Below are positions 27,628 to 35,883 of a stretch of DNA of 64,000 nucleotides, piece after piece (the stretch's first letter is position 1; each line of letters begins with the position of its first letter). Where the stretch lies: contig CAWAZL010000002.1 of NCBI GenBank assembly GCA_963786495.1, forward strand, positions 620,001 through 684,000. Reading direction: 5' to 3'. The notes beneath the pieces were generated by a model, which searched no databases, was not told the origin of the DNA, and was given only the letters and a program-made list of their open reading frames with translations. Position numbers and translations under genes: made by a program. The stretch comes from JALZKA01 sp963786495 (GTDB lineage Bacteria > Actinomycetota > Thermoleophilia > Solirubrobacterales > 70-9).

Positions 27628-29055
27628 ATGATGAGCTCCGATAACCCCTTCAAGGCGTTCGCCGAGCGTCACGACCTCGATTACGCCGGGCAGGTCGCCC
27701 CCGGGGTGGCCACGCTCCCCCGAGGAGTGGTAGGGCCCGTAGCTGGAGGGCAGCTCCCCGGCGGCTTGAACGGAATCGTGGCTCCCCTGTCTCAGGAACT
27801 CAAGCCCACCCGTGGCACCGTGCGCTACTTCCGCGACTCGGTCCTGGTGATGACACGCGTGCCCGAGAGCGCCACCCTCTTTCCATATGTGACCTGTAGG
27901 GACGTCGTCACCCGTGGCTTCGCCGACCGGATGATTGGGCCTGGCGGGTTGATACCGATCGTCGATCACGTCGAGTTCGAGTCGATCGAGCTCGGCCGGC
28001 GTTACCGCATCGGCGCTCTCAAGGGGACGAGCGAGAATTTGCTCCGGCAACTCTTCTCACCAACCCTGATCGACTGGATGGCGCACGTCGCTCCCGAGGG
28101 CATCTACTTCGAGTTGTTCGCGGGCCTCCTGGTCGTCACAGTTACGGGGCACGCGGCCCACGAGTCGGACATCGCGGATGCATGCGGGCTCGCGACACAT
28201 CTCGCGGATCGAATCCGTGCCGAGGCGGTTGAATCGATATCGCTGGAGGGAGCCCTCACATTCAACGTGCCACCCGAGCAGTCCGAATCCGAGCGCAGCC
28301 GGGCGGAGACACTCGCGGAGTCGGGTTTCGGGGAGCCCCCGCGGACTATCGGCGAAGCTCTGGACCGGATCGAGCCCGTCGTCAAGAGGCGCAGCAAAGG
28401 CCTCTTGCGCAAAGTCTTCAAAGGCATCGATCGGGACGAGGCCGAGAGTCTCGCCCTGGAGGCGGTCATCCGTGCCTACGGTCGCGAGCACAACCTTGGA
28501 TGGCAGCGGCCCATCGACTTCCTCTTCCGCCAATCGGGGTCACCCCTTCCACTTGCCGCGGAGCAAGCGCTCCGCGGAAGGTTGCCGGGCTTGGACGTGG
28601 TCGGTGACCTCTTTGTTCTCAAGGCCTCAGTGGAGGACCAGCCCGTTCTCGCGACCGGGGCAACTCTCCCATGGCCTGATCGGGACGCAGTGGCCCTGGT
28701 GACGCCAGGGGGCGAGCAAGCGCAAAGCCTCGAGACGATCGGAGGCTTCCCGGTCAGTGTCGTGGGCGGCGAACGCCGGATGGGTGCCTCATCACAGCGG
28801 GACGCAAAGACCTCCGAGCACATCGAGGAGGAGCTTCTCGGACGCTATGCGGTGACTGCTCGAGACTGCGTTCCTGGGCAGACCATTACCCCTGAACTGT
28901 GCGCTTTGCTCTTGGATGAATCGCGTCCCGACCGAGCGATCGTGACGCTGGCCGGCGGCACCCTCACCCTGATGTCTCTCCCGCTCGCCACGGAGACATG
29001 GTCGGTCTCGCACCTGGACGAGCTAGCTGAGTCTCTGAAACCACTCGCGCCGTAA
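27628..29055 (+). CDS. Hypothetical protein (475 aa)
   Basis: A mostly soluble protein with no family that I recognise. The N-terminal half (about 1-190) has beta-rich segments such as LKPTRGTVRYFRDSVLVMTRV and PEGIYFELFAGLLVVTVTGHAA, resembling PH-like or DUF3137-style domains. A charged helical linker (GEALDRIEPVVKRRSKGLLRKV) separates it from a second part (about 290-475) with ETIGGFPVSVVGGERRMG. It has no signal peptide. It follows the coiled-coil membrane protein by 9 bases, so the two may form one complex, which is inference only. Confidence 0.6.
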   Translation: MMSSDNPFKAFAERHDLDYAGQVAPGVATLPRGVVGPVAGGQLPGGLNGIVAPLSQELKPTRGTVRYFRDSVLVMTRVPESATLFPYVTCRDVVTRGFADRMIGPGGLIPIVDHVEFESIELGRRYRIGALKGTSENLLRQLFSPTLIDWMAHVAPEGIYFELFAGLLVVTVTGHAAHESDIADACGLATHLADRIRAEAVESISLEGALTFNVPPEQSESERSRAETLAESGFGEPPRTIGEALDRIEPVVKRRSKGLLRKVFKGIDRDEAESLALEAVIRAYGREHNLGWQRPIDFLFRQSGSPLPLAAEQALRGRLPGLDVVGDLFVLKASVEDQPVLATGATLPWPDRDAVALVTPGGEQAQSLETIGGFPVSVVGGERRMGASSQRDAKTSEHIEEELLGRYAVTARDCVPGQTITPELCALLLDESRPDRAIVTLAGGTLTLMSLPLATETWSVSHLDELAESLKPLAP

Positions 29056-29096
29056 GCGCCGAACCGCCCGATTCTCGAAAGGCTTCGGGGCGCGAG

Positions 29097-29807
29097 CTAA
29101 TCGCCGGGGACGAATACGGTCGCGCGGAATCGACAAACCGTCTCCGCAGGCGTGGTTTCCTGCGAGAAGCTGTAGATCCCGGAGATGATCTTGGTTGATT
29201 CCGCATAGGTGAAGGTGCCGCTGCTCACGACGAACTGACCGTCGCCCCCGTTGAGCACCGGAAGGACCGTCTTGTATCCGGGGCTCAGATTCGTGCTTCC
29301 CGTGAGGGCCGTCGGATTCAAGCCGTCGAGGGCGCGGACCATCTCAAAATCGAACGGCTGCCCAGGGTTGTACCCGTCTCTCGCGACGATCGCGGCAGCG
29401 CCCGGGTCACACGAGAGCGCCAATTCGAGATCGCCGAAGCTCCCCAACGGATAGTCGGTCGGCGAGGTCTCTTCACTCCGATAGATCGATCTCACGACAG
29501 TCGATGAGGCGAAGTCCTCAGCCGGCTTGCCCCCCAATTTCAACGCGTTTTGTGCCGTGCCCGCCGTCGTCGCGGTGTCGGCCGTGCCCGCTTGCTGGGC
29601 CGTGTCGGCGGCAGCGGCCGTGTCGGCGGCGGCTGCACGCGGCACCTGCTCAAGGGTCGACTCGTCCACGTCGGCCCCCTTCACGGCGTCAGGCTTGATC
29701 TGGCGAGACCCTACGGTGTCTTTTCCGAGTCCCGCTGCGTAGGCACCGCTGCCCAGCGCGATAAAAAGGGCGACCGAGGCGATGACGTTCGAGTAGGTGA
29801 GTTTCAT
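29097..29807 (-). CDS. Secreted protein with 'VALFIALGSGAYAA'-type leader
   Basis: A 236-residue protein from the ATG at 29807. The leader MKLTYSNVIASVALFIALGSGAYA followed by GKDTVGSRQIKPDAVKGADVDESTLEQVP is a signature of many actinobacterial (notably Thermoleophilia) secreted proteins. An Ala/Thr repeat (AADTAAAADTAQQAGTADTA) comes next, then a beta-rich C-terminal domain with two cysteines (LSCDPG, VCRFRA). The protein at 54908 has the same plan. Probably extracellular and structural; function unknown. Confidence 0.75.
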   Translation of the reverse strand: MKLTYSNVIASVALFIALGSGAYAAGLGKDTVGSRQIKPDAVKGADVDESTLEQVPRAAAADTAAAADTAQQAGTADTATTAGTAQNALKLGGKPAEDFASSTVVRSIYRSEETSPTDYPLGSFGDLELALSCDPGAAAIVARDGYNPGQPFDFEMVRALDGLNPTALTGSTNLSPGYKTVLPVLNGGDGQFVVSSGTFTYAESTKIISGIYSFSQETTPAETVCRFRATVFVPGD

Positions 29808-29871
29808 ACCCGGACGGTATGCCGACCTCGCCGAGTCAGCCACCGTGCCACCACTGATCGTCCGGTCGCGA

Positions 29872-30717
29872 CTAGCGTGCGACGAAAGCGGGGTTGCTGC
29901 CGGCAAGGATGCGCCGTTTTACTGAGCCGTTCGCGCGCATCGTCCAGATCGCGCCGCCTACCGAGTAGGCAATCCGCTTACCGTCAGCTGAGTACGACGC
30001 GTTGGACTCTTCCTTGGCTGTACTCGCGAGCGGCTGTATCGGTCCCGAGCCGATGAACTCCAGGTCGGTGTCCCCGGAGAAGCCGTCCGGCCGCTTCGTG
30101 AATGCGATCCTCTCGCCGCTTGGGGCATATGCGGGCTCGAAATGATCGTCCGGGCCGAAGGTGAGCTGCGTGGCGTCAGATCCATCTCGCTTCGCAAGCC
30201 AGACCTGAAGCTGCGTCGGCTCGAACACCGTGAAGGCAATCTGGTTCTCTCTTGGACTCGGGACGGGCTCGCCCTCATTGATCAGCGGCGTATCGGTTAC
30301 CTGTTCCAGGTTGTCGCCGTCGAGGCCCACTCGCCAGATGTCGAGGACGTCGCTTTGGCGCTCGAAGTAGATGTCTTTTCCATCGCGGGAAAACGCGGGG
30401 GCCCTGTCGTTACCGTCAAAACAGGTCAGCTCACGCATGCCGGACCCGTCAGGCCTGACAACCCGGATCTCGTATCCGCATTCACCCCCTTGCGATGCGT
30501 GCGCATAGGCAATCCATTTGCCATCCCGGGAAGCGGTGACGTCGGTGTCAGTGCCCTTTTTCGTGGTTACGCACTTGGTGTCCTTGCCCGCGTCGCTCGC
30601 GATGCAGACTCGCGCGTCCTTGTTGGTGAACGCGATCAGATCGTCTCCGGCGCTCGCGTCCACGGAGACGAAGAGCGACAGCAGGGCCGTGAGCATCACC
30701 CCTCCTCCGAGTCTCAT
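29872..30717 (-). CDS. Secreted TolB-like beta-propeller protein
   Basis: About 281 residues from the ATG at 30717, with a short signal peptide (MLTALLSLFVSVDASAG). The rest is a series of PD40/TolB-type blades: ASRDGKWIAYAHA, FSRDGKDIYFERQSD, SPRENQIAFTVF, APSGERIAFTKRPD and YSADGKRIAYSVG. Such propellers bind ligands or partner proteins outside the cytoplasm. An in-frame GTG/ATG extension to 30759 runs through an 18-base motif shared with 32181 and lacks signal-peptide character, so I prefer the shorter start. Confidence 0.75.
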   Translation of the reverse strand: MRLGGGVMLTALLSLFVSVDASAGDDLIAFTNKDARVCIASDAGKDTKCVTTKKGTDTDVTASRDGKWIAYAHASQGGECGYEIRVVRPDGSGMRELTCFDGNDRAPAFSRDGKDIYFERQSDVLDIWRVGLDGDNLEQVTDTPLINEGEPVPSPRENQIAFTVFEPTQLQVWLAKRDGSDATQLTFGPDDHFEPAYAPSGERIAFTKRPDGFSGDTDLEFIGSGPIQPLASTAKEESNASYSADGKRIAYSVGGAIWTMRANGSVKRRILAGSNPAFVAR

Positions 30718-30731
30718 CCGTGGCCGCGTTT

Positions 30732-30749
30732 TCGACGCTCGTACGAGCC
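30732..30749. repeat. 18-base motif with perfect 12-base palindrome, copy 1
   Basis: TCGACGCTCGTACGAGCC, with the perfect palindrome GCTCGTACGAGC at 30737-30748, lies just upstream of the TolB-like gene. A copy differing at one base lies at 32181, upstream of another secreted gene. There it also encodes the last residues of the beta-helix protein (GSYERR), so it may be a remnant of duplicated coding DNA rather than an operator. Confidence 0.55.
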
Positions 30750-30759
30750 GTGCAGGCAT

Positions 30760-31293
30760 TTAGAAGTACCTCGGGACTGCGTCTCTGGCGAGCTGCCTGG
30801 CGCCCGGAACCTGTCCGCCCCTGTAGGAGTAGACCCCGATGACGATGATCTTGCGCTTCGGGCCGACCACGATCACGCTCGTGAGCGTCGGGGCGCTGTC
30901 CTGGACCTTGTCAACTGATGGGTAGCCCCGGACATCGAAGTCGGACTTTCGCCGCAGCGATCGCAGGAAACGATCACCGGCCTTGTTGTCCTCGACCTTG
31001 TAGCCGTAGGACTCCGCTGCCGTCAAATCGGCGGCATCCTCGCAGTCCTCGATGTCCTCGTCGGACCCGGCGTTCTCACACAAGACGCCCCACTGCCCGG
31101 TTCGCTTACCGAGCTTGTTGCACTCGAGCTCGACGGGTTCAGGCCAAAAGAATGCGTTGTCCACATCGCCGTAGGTGAGTAGGCCGCACGTCCCGCCCGC
31201 GCGATCCACAACGGGGTCCGCCGCTGAAGCCGGCCCGAGTTGCGTTGCGGCGAACATTGCCGTTGCAGCGAGAATGATCGTGACTGGTTTCAT
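30760..31293 (-). CDS. Secreted hypothetical protein (about 177 aa)
   Basis: The ATG at 31293 has GGAAG four bases upstream; an ATG at 31305, directly after the neighbour's stop, is an alternative. The signal peptide is KPVTIILAATAMFAATQLGPASA. The mature part has four cysteines (GTCGLL, ELECNK, VLCENA, EDCEDA) and an acidic centre, and ends LTSVIVVGPKRKIIVIGVYS. This spacing recalls actinobacterial sensor-like lipoproteins such as DUF3558, but I cannot confirm that. It sits in a run of secreted-protein genes on the same strand. Confidence 0.65.
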   Translation of the reverse strand: MKPVTIILAATAMFAATQLGPASAADPVVDRAGGTCGLLTYGDVDNAFFWPEPVELECNKLGKRTGQWGVLCENAGSDEDIEDCEDAADLTAAESYGYKVEDNKAGDRFLRSLRRKSDFDVRGYPSVDKVQDSAPTLTSVIVVGPKRKIIVIGVYSYRGGQVPGARQLARDAVPRYF

Positions 31294-31305
31294 CTTGCTT
31301 CCCAT

Positions 31306-32178
31306 CTAGTCGAGACAAACCGTGTGAGTCGAAACTCTGAGCGGCTTCTCGTCGCCGTTGACATAGTCCACGTAACTGATCCATGCGTCGCCGATCTGGC
31401 CGCCTTCGTCGCTGCCATCCGCCGGATACGTGCTGTTCAGGAAGGCGGTGTTGTGGCTGAGCACATGCGAAAAGCCACCGCCGAGGACCCTTCCCTGGAG
31501 CCGGCGGCACTGCACATCCGAGAAATCCTGCGTGCCCTTGGCAACCCCTCGAGCGCTTCTTCTAAAGGAGACTCGCTCTGCGAGCTTGCCCTTTGCACAG
31601 ATGGCGTAAGCCCGAAACCCGACCTTCGCCGGGCCGTCAATGTTGTCAAGGAACGCGAGCCAGCTGTCGGGGGCTCGCCCGCCTGTCGGTGACATCGAAT
31701 TGATGAGCGTTCCGTTGTTTGTCTTTGGGCTTCCGATGCCTCCGCCGACGATCCGGGACGAACCGGGGCAGTCGGCCTCGCCGGCGCCGCCGAACCCGAC
31801 GAGAGCGTCCTCTCGTTTGCTGGAGTAGCGCAGATCGGCGGCGAGCGGGCCCCCCAGGCACACAGCGAAGGCCGTGATCTCCACAGGGTCAGCCCCCGAG
31901 AAGTTGAAGTATTCCCCGAGCCAGACGTCGTCGGGCTCGGCCCCGCGGTCGGCGCCATCGAGGGGTCGGCTCTGCGTCGCTCTGACGGCATCCGCATAGC
32001 TCGCCGGTGTCCTGATGCCGCCGCCTGTGAGCCTGGTGCCCTTGGGGCACTCCGCCGTAACGATGCCCAACTCGCCGCTGAACACAACGGAGTCTTCCTC
32101 GACGTAGGTCACGCTCGCCTCCGCGGATCCGGCGATTAGCAGCGCAAAGATCGTGCTGAGCCTCGTTAGCGACCGCAT
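31306..32178 (-). CDS. Secreted protein with three Cys/GGG repeats (fourth paralogue)
   Basis: A 290-residue protein. The ATG at 32178 overlaps the beta-helix gene stop (TAATG), and the signal peptide is SLTRLSTIFALLIAGSAEA. Three units follow: AECPKGTRLTGGGIR...FAVC, ADCPGSSRIVGGGIG...YAIC and VQCRRLQGRVLGGGFS...HTVC. It shares GTLINS, PDSW, ARGVAKGT and SYVDYV with the protein at 21544, so one arose from the other by duplication. No recognised domain; probably extracellular. Confidence 0.75.
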   Translation of the reverse strand: MRSLTRLSTIFALLIAGSAEASVTYVEEDSVVFSGELGIVTAECPKGTRLTGGGIRTPASYADAVRATQSRPLDGADRGAEPDDVWLGEYFNFSGADPVEITAFAVCLGGPLAADLRYSSKREDALVGFGGAGEADCPGSSRIVGGGIGSPKTNNGTLINSMSPTGGRAPDSWLAFLDNIDGPAKVGFRAYAICAKGKLAERVSFRRSARGVAKGTQDFSDVQCRRLQGRVLGGGFSHVLSHNTAFLNSTYPADGSDEGGQIGDAWISYVDYVNGDEKPLRVSTHTVCLD

Positions 32179-33496
32179 TATCGACGCTCGTATGAGCCGA
32201 GGTCGCAACGATTGCGCTTGACTCCGCGCTGATCGCGCTTCGGGCAGGTGGAGTCGGTCCCCGCGTTGATCCCCTGCGAACCCCTCTTGAGGGCGACCGT
32301 CTTCGTAGGGCCGCCGTAGTTCCCGAACGCTCCGAGGCCCGCCGAGCCGAACAGGTCGCCTGCCGCTGACCCACACCCCGCTGGCTGGCCGATCAGATTG
32401 TCGCCCTGCGACCCGATGTCTCCTTGACAGTCCAGCGATGCGCCGCTGTACGTCGAGTTCTCGGCGATGATCGAGTTCTGGGTCTTTAGGACCGCCCCTC
32501 CGTTCTGGAGGCCGCCGCCGAGCTCCCCTCCGCTGCCATCAGCGTCGGCCGTGTTGTACGCAATGGTCGTCGAGCGGATCGTGGTCTCAGGAGGGGACCC
32601 ACTCCGTTCTGGTGGAAGTTGTCAACCCCGCCGCCGTATCCGTCCGCCTCGTTGTCCGCAATCGTCGAATTCTCGATCGTCAAATGAGGGACAGAGCCGC
32701 CCCCTCCTTGGAAGGTCATGTTGGCGACCCCGCCTCCGCCCAAGCTCGACGCGTTGCTTGAGACAGTTGAACGCAGAAGCTTCATGTTGTCTCCGTGGTT
32801 CAGAATTCCGGCTCCCCAGAACACCGTGGTGTTCTCGGCAATCGTCGAGTCTTTGATCACGACCGGGGCTTGGGGCTGACCGAACGCGGGCTGAAGGCGA
32901 AGGCCCCCTGCGCGATTGCTCAAGATCCGAGACCGCTTGATCAGCTTGCCGCCCGTCATGTTCACACCCGTCCCGCCGTTGTGGGAGATGGTCGAATCCA
33001 CGATCGTCAGCTCGCTGGCCAAAACGCCATCTCCCCCGTGTCCGGTGATCACGCTGTCTTCGATCTTCACCCCGCCGCCCGTCACGACGCCGTGCCCGGT
33101 AAACGCATCCGGGTTTGCGCGAAGAACTACGCCGCTCAGGGTCAACGGATAGGTAGAGACGATCACGCCGTCGGAAAGCCCTTGGCCGTCGATCGTCGCT
33201 CTCCGTTTCGAATCGGAGGCGATGGTCAGCGTGTAGAGGGTCGAGAGCCTCGATTCGAGCACATAGGTCTCCGCTGGCCTGAGCGCGATTACATCCGGAA
33301 TTTTCGGGGTGGCATCAGCCGCAAGGACTGCCTCGCGGAGAGAGCAGTCCGTTCGCTTGCACTCACCCGGCGCAGGATCGTCGGTGCGGGTCGGTTTGAA
33401 GGTGGCCCCTGTGGCGGTCGGAGCCCCCGCAGCCAGTACCGCAGCCACACAGAGAATCGCCAGAACACTGCTCGTGGAGGTGAGTCTTGTAGGCAT
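32178..33496 (-). pseudogene. Secreted CSLREA-type right-handed beta-helix protein, frameshifted
   Basis: Joined across one break it gives about 439 residues: a signal peptide (STSSVLAILCVAAVLAAGAP), the CSLREAVLAADATP motif and many beta-helix rungs (DSTISHNGGTGVN, IENSTIADNEADGYGGGV). Near 32597-32600 a base is missing in a G run (GTGGG-TCC on the minus strand). The other frame resumes smoothly with ETTIRSTTIAYNTADAD, SIIAENSTYSGASLDCQGD and the typical end RCDLGSYERR, stopping at 32178. The intact form would be a surface beta-helix protein. Whether the shift is biological or an error is open. Confidence 0.75.
32181..32198. repeat. 18-base motif, copy 2
   Basis: TCGACGCTCGTATGAGCC, 17 of 18 identical to 30732-30749, three bases upstream of the ATG at 32178. 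In this copy the motif is also coding for the end of the beta-helix protein. Confidence 0.55.
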
Positions 33497-33648
33497 GGCC
33501 GGCACGATAAGAGCGGCCGGCCGCCCTTCTCTCAGTGCAGGCACCTAAGTCGCGTGTGGGGGCCGTCACGCGTATCGGCGTCCTCGCGTGTCCGCCCTTC
33601 AGTGCGGGCACGGGGCCACAGAGCGTCGAGTCCAGCGATGATGCGCAC

Positions 33649-34608
33649 ATGAAGGGTGCATCCCGAACCGCAACCATTCTCTTCACCGACGTCGTTGGCT
33701 CGACCAGCCTCATGGCTCGGCTCGGCCCGGACGACAGCGAGGCTGTCCGAACCCGCCACTTCGCGACCGTTCGAAGCGCGCTCGCGGTTCACCGTGGCGA
33801 GGAAGTCAAGAACCTGGGCGACGGATTCATGGCCGTCTTCGAAAGCGTCAACGACGCCCTCGCATGTGCCATAACCCTGCAGCGCTCAACCGCCAGGGAT
33901 GACCACAGCCTCGGGCGCATCGGACTCAGTATCAGGATCGGCCTCAGTGCCGGGGAGGTCGCGAGCGAGCAGGGGGATTACTTCGGGATGCCGGTGGTCG
34001 AGGCAAACCGGCTCTGCGCGGCGGCTGAACGAGATCAGATCCTTTGCACTGAGATCGTGCGGCTCTTGGTGGGCTCGGGCTCGCTGCACAAGCTGGAATC
34101 GGTTGGCTCGCTGGAGCTCAAAGGCTTCTCCGAGGCCCAGCCCGCTCACGAACTGATCTGGGACGCTGCCGGAGAGTCGAGCCTCCGAGTAGTCATCGCC
34201 GAGGACTCTCGCCTGCTTCGGGAGGGGATCGTCAAGGTCCTCGAAAGCGAGGGCTTCGAGGTCGTCCTCCAAACCGACGACGCCGAAACGGTGCTCGAAC
34301 GTCTTTCCTCGCTCCGCCCGCACGTGGTCATCCTCGATGTGCGGATGCCGCCTACCCACACGACTGAAGGCCTCGATGCAACACGGGTTATCCGAGCCGA
34401 ATATCCGGAAATCGGAGTGATCGTCCTGTCAGCCGAGCTGCAAACTCAGGCGGCACGGCGGTTGCTCGAGGGAGGCACAGAGGGAATCGGTTACCTCCTC
34501 AAGGACCGCGTAGGCGACGTGCATCAAATCGCGACGGCGATCAGGACTGTCGCCAGCGGAGGCTCAGCGATCGATCCCGAAGTCGCGGCCAGGCTCGCGA
34601 CTACCTAA
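33649..34608 (+). CDS. Class III adenylate/guanylate cyclase fused to response-regulator receiver domain
   Basis: About 319 residues from the ATG at 33649. Residues 5-175 are a class III nucleotide cyclase domain with metal-binding Asp motifs ATILFTDVVGST and NLGDGFMAVF, then GLSAGEVASEQGDYFG and NRLCAAAERDQILC. Residues about 180-315 are a receiver domain (RVVIAEDSRLLREG, phospho-acceptor D230 in VILDVRMPP, GYLLKDRVGD). The protein ends there without a DNA-binding domain, so phosphorylation probably controls cyclic-nucleotide production. Its receiver shares RMPPTHT-x-EGL with the adjacent response regulator. The two genes converge and their stops overlap by four bases. Confidence 0.85.
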   Translation: MKGASRTATILFTDVVGSTSLMARLGPDDSEAVRTRHFATVRSALAVHRGEEVKNLGDGFMAVFESVNDALACAITLQRSTARDDHSLGRIGLSIRIGLSAGEVASEQGDYFGMPVVEANRLCAAAERDQILCTEIVRLLVGSGSLHKLESVGSLELKGFSEAQPAHELIWDAAGESSLRVVIAEDSRLLREGIVKVLESEGFEVVLQTDDAETVLERLSSLRPHVVILDVRMPPTHTTEGLDATRVIRAEYPEIGVIVLSAELQTQAARRLLEGGTEGIGYLLKDRVGDVHQIATAIRTVASGGSAIDPEVAARLATT

Positions 34609-35261
34609 CGTTCGGCTGAGGCTTTCAGAAAGGCCAACGCTGCGAGGACGCGGCGGTGGTCGTCTTCCGCCGGAGCCAAATCCAGCTTCTGGAAGATTGT
34701 TCGGACGTGACTCTCGACCGTTCGGGGACTCACGACGAGACGCTCGCAGATCCCCTGGTTCGAGCGGCCCTCGGCCATCATGCTCAGAATTTCCTGTTCT
34801 CGGACTGAGAGCGCCTCAAGCGGGCTGGTTTCACGCCGGCGGCCTACCAACGAAGCGACGACCTTAGGATCGACGACAGATCCCCCTGCTCCAACCCTGC
34901 GCAACGACTCGGCGAAGGTCTTCAAGTCCCCGACCCGATCTTTGAGGAGGTATCCGCGGCCTGCGGTCCCCTCTTCGAGCAACCGCATTGCATACGAGGC
35001 TTCCAGATACTGAGACAGGATCACCACGCCGATATCCGGCTGCTCCTCTCCGATGGCCTGAGCAGCTAGAAGGCCTTCGTCTGTATGTGTCGGAGGCATG
35101 CGGATATCCACCAGCGCGAGATCGGGACGAAGACCCCTGACCCGACGAACGAGATCGTCACCATTCTCCATCTGACCGATGACTTCGAAATCCAGGTCAC
35201 CGAGCAAACGCGCCAAACCCTCTCGAAAGAGCAGGGAGTCATCAGCGACGACTACGCGCAC
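34605..35261 (-). CDS. NarL/FixJ-family response regulator
   Basis: A 218-residue two-component regulator: receiver domain (VVVADDSLLFREG, phospho-Asp in LALVDIRMPPTHTDEG, GYLLKDRVGDL) followed by a LuxR-type helix-turn-helix (LSVREQEILSMMAEGRSNQGI then PRTVESHVRTIFQKL). It is the DNA-binding output for the nearby NarL-type kinases. It lies two bases from the receiver-only gene upstream on the same strand, so both are probably one transcript. Confidence 0.9.
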   Translation of the reverse strand: MRVVVADDSLLFREGLARLLGDLDFEVIGQMENGDDLVRRVRGLRPDLALVDIRMPPTHTDEGLLAAQAIGEEQPDIGVVILSQYLEASYAMRLLEEGTAGRGYLLKDRVGDLKTFAESLRRVGAGGSVVDPKVVASLVGRRRETSPLEALSVREQEILSMMAEGRSNQGICERLVVSPRTVESHVRTIFQKLDLAPAEDDHRRVLAALAFLKASAER

Positions 35262-35263
35262 GT

Positions 35264-35632
35264 TCAGGCCAGGAGCGCGCTGAGATTCTCTTCGGACAAT
35301 GCACCCTTCGAAAGGAATCCCTCGACAGGCGCACTCGTGAGGCGCGATCCGTAGTCGCTTGCCTCTCTACTCGAGGTCAGCACGACCTGCGGTGGGTGCT
35401 CCGACGCGGCCAAGCGACTGGCTACCTCAAACCCATCGGGTCCATCGCCAAGCTGCACGTCGAGGAGGACGACGTCGGGTTCCAGTCGGGCGGCTTCGCT
35501 GACAGCTGACTCCCCGTCGCTCGCCTCTCCGGTCACCTCGAACTCTTCTCCGTCAAGGAACGAGCGGACGAACGAGCGAAAGCTCGGATGGTCGTCGACT
35601 ATCAACAACGTCCTTGTCATCAGCTCGATCAC
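35264..35632 (-). CDS. Stand-alone receiver-domain protein
   Basis: About 122 residues, a single response-regulator receiver: acidic pocket TLLIVDDHPSFR, phospho-Asp in DVVLLDVQLGDGPDG, Thr/Ser and Lys positions in VVLTSSREAS and FLSKGALS. With no output domain, it may be a phosphate sink or may relay to another partner. The GTG at 35632 or the ATG at 35620 may be the start. It is divergent from the histidine kinase pair; the 250-base gap probably holds the promoters. Confidence 0.85.
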   Translation of the reverse strand: MIELMTRTLLIVDDHPSFRSFVRSFLDGEEFEVTGEASDGESAVSEAARLEPDVVLLDVQLGDGPDGFEVASRLAASEHPPQVVLTSSREASDYGSRLTSAPVEGFLSKGALSEENLSALLA

Positions 35633-35883
35633 ACCTCCATCGTGCCCAATCCATGAGCCTTGCGTTTCAGTGCAGCCCCTTGTTTTCAGGCTTTAGCTTC
35701 AGTCTGACATTCATCACCCTCGCACGCATCAGGGGTGACACTGATGCGCAAGGGATCCGATTCCGACCACAATCCAGCGAATGAAGGGATGGGGCCTACG
35801 CTGACCCGCGAAGAGAACCGCGATCTCGGCGCAACGGTTGCGGGCTCAGCGGGCGGGACAGCCCCGGTCGCACTGAGGATCTT

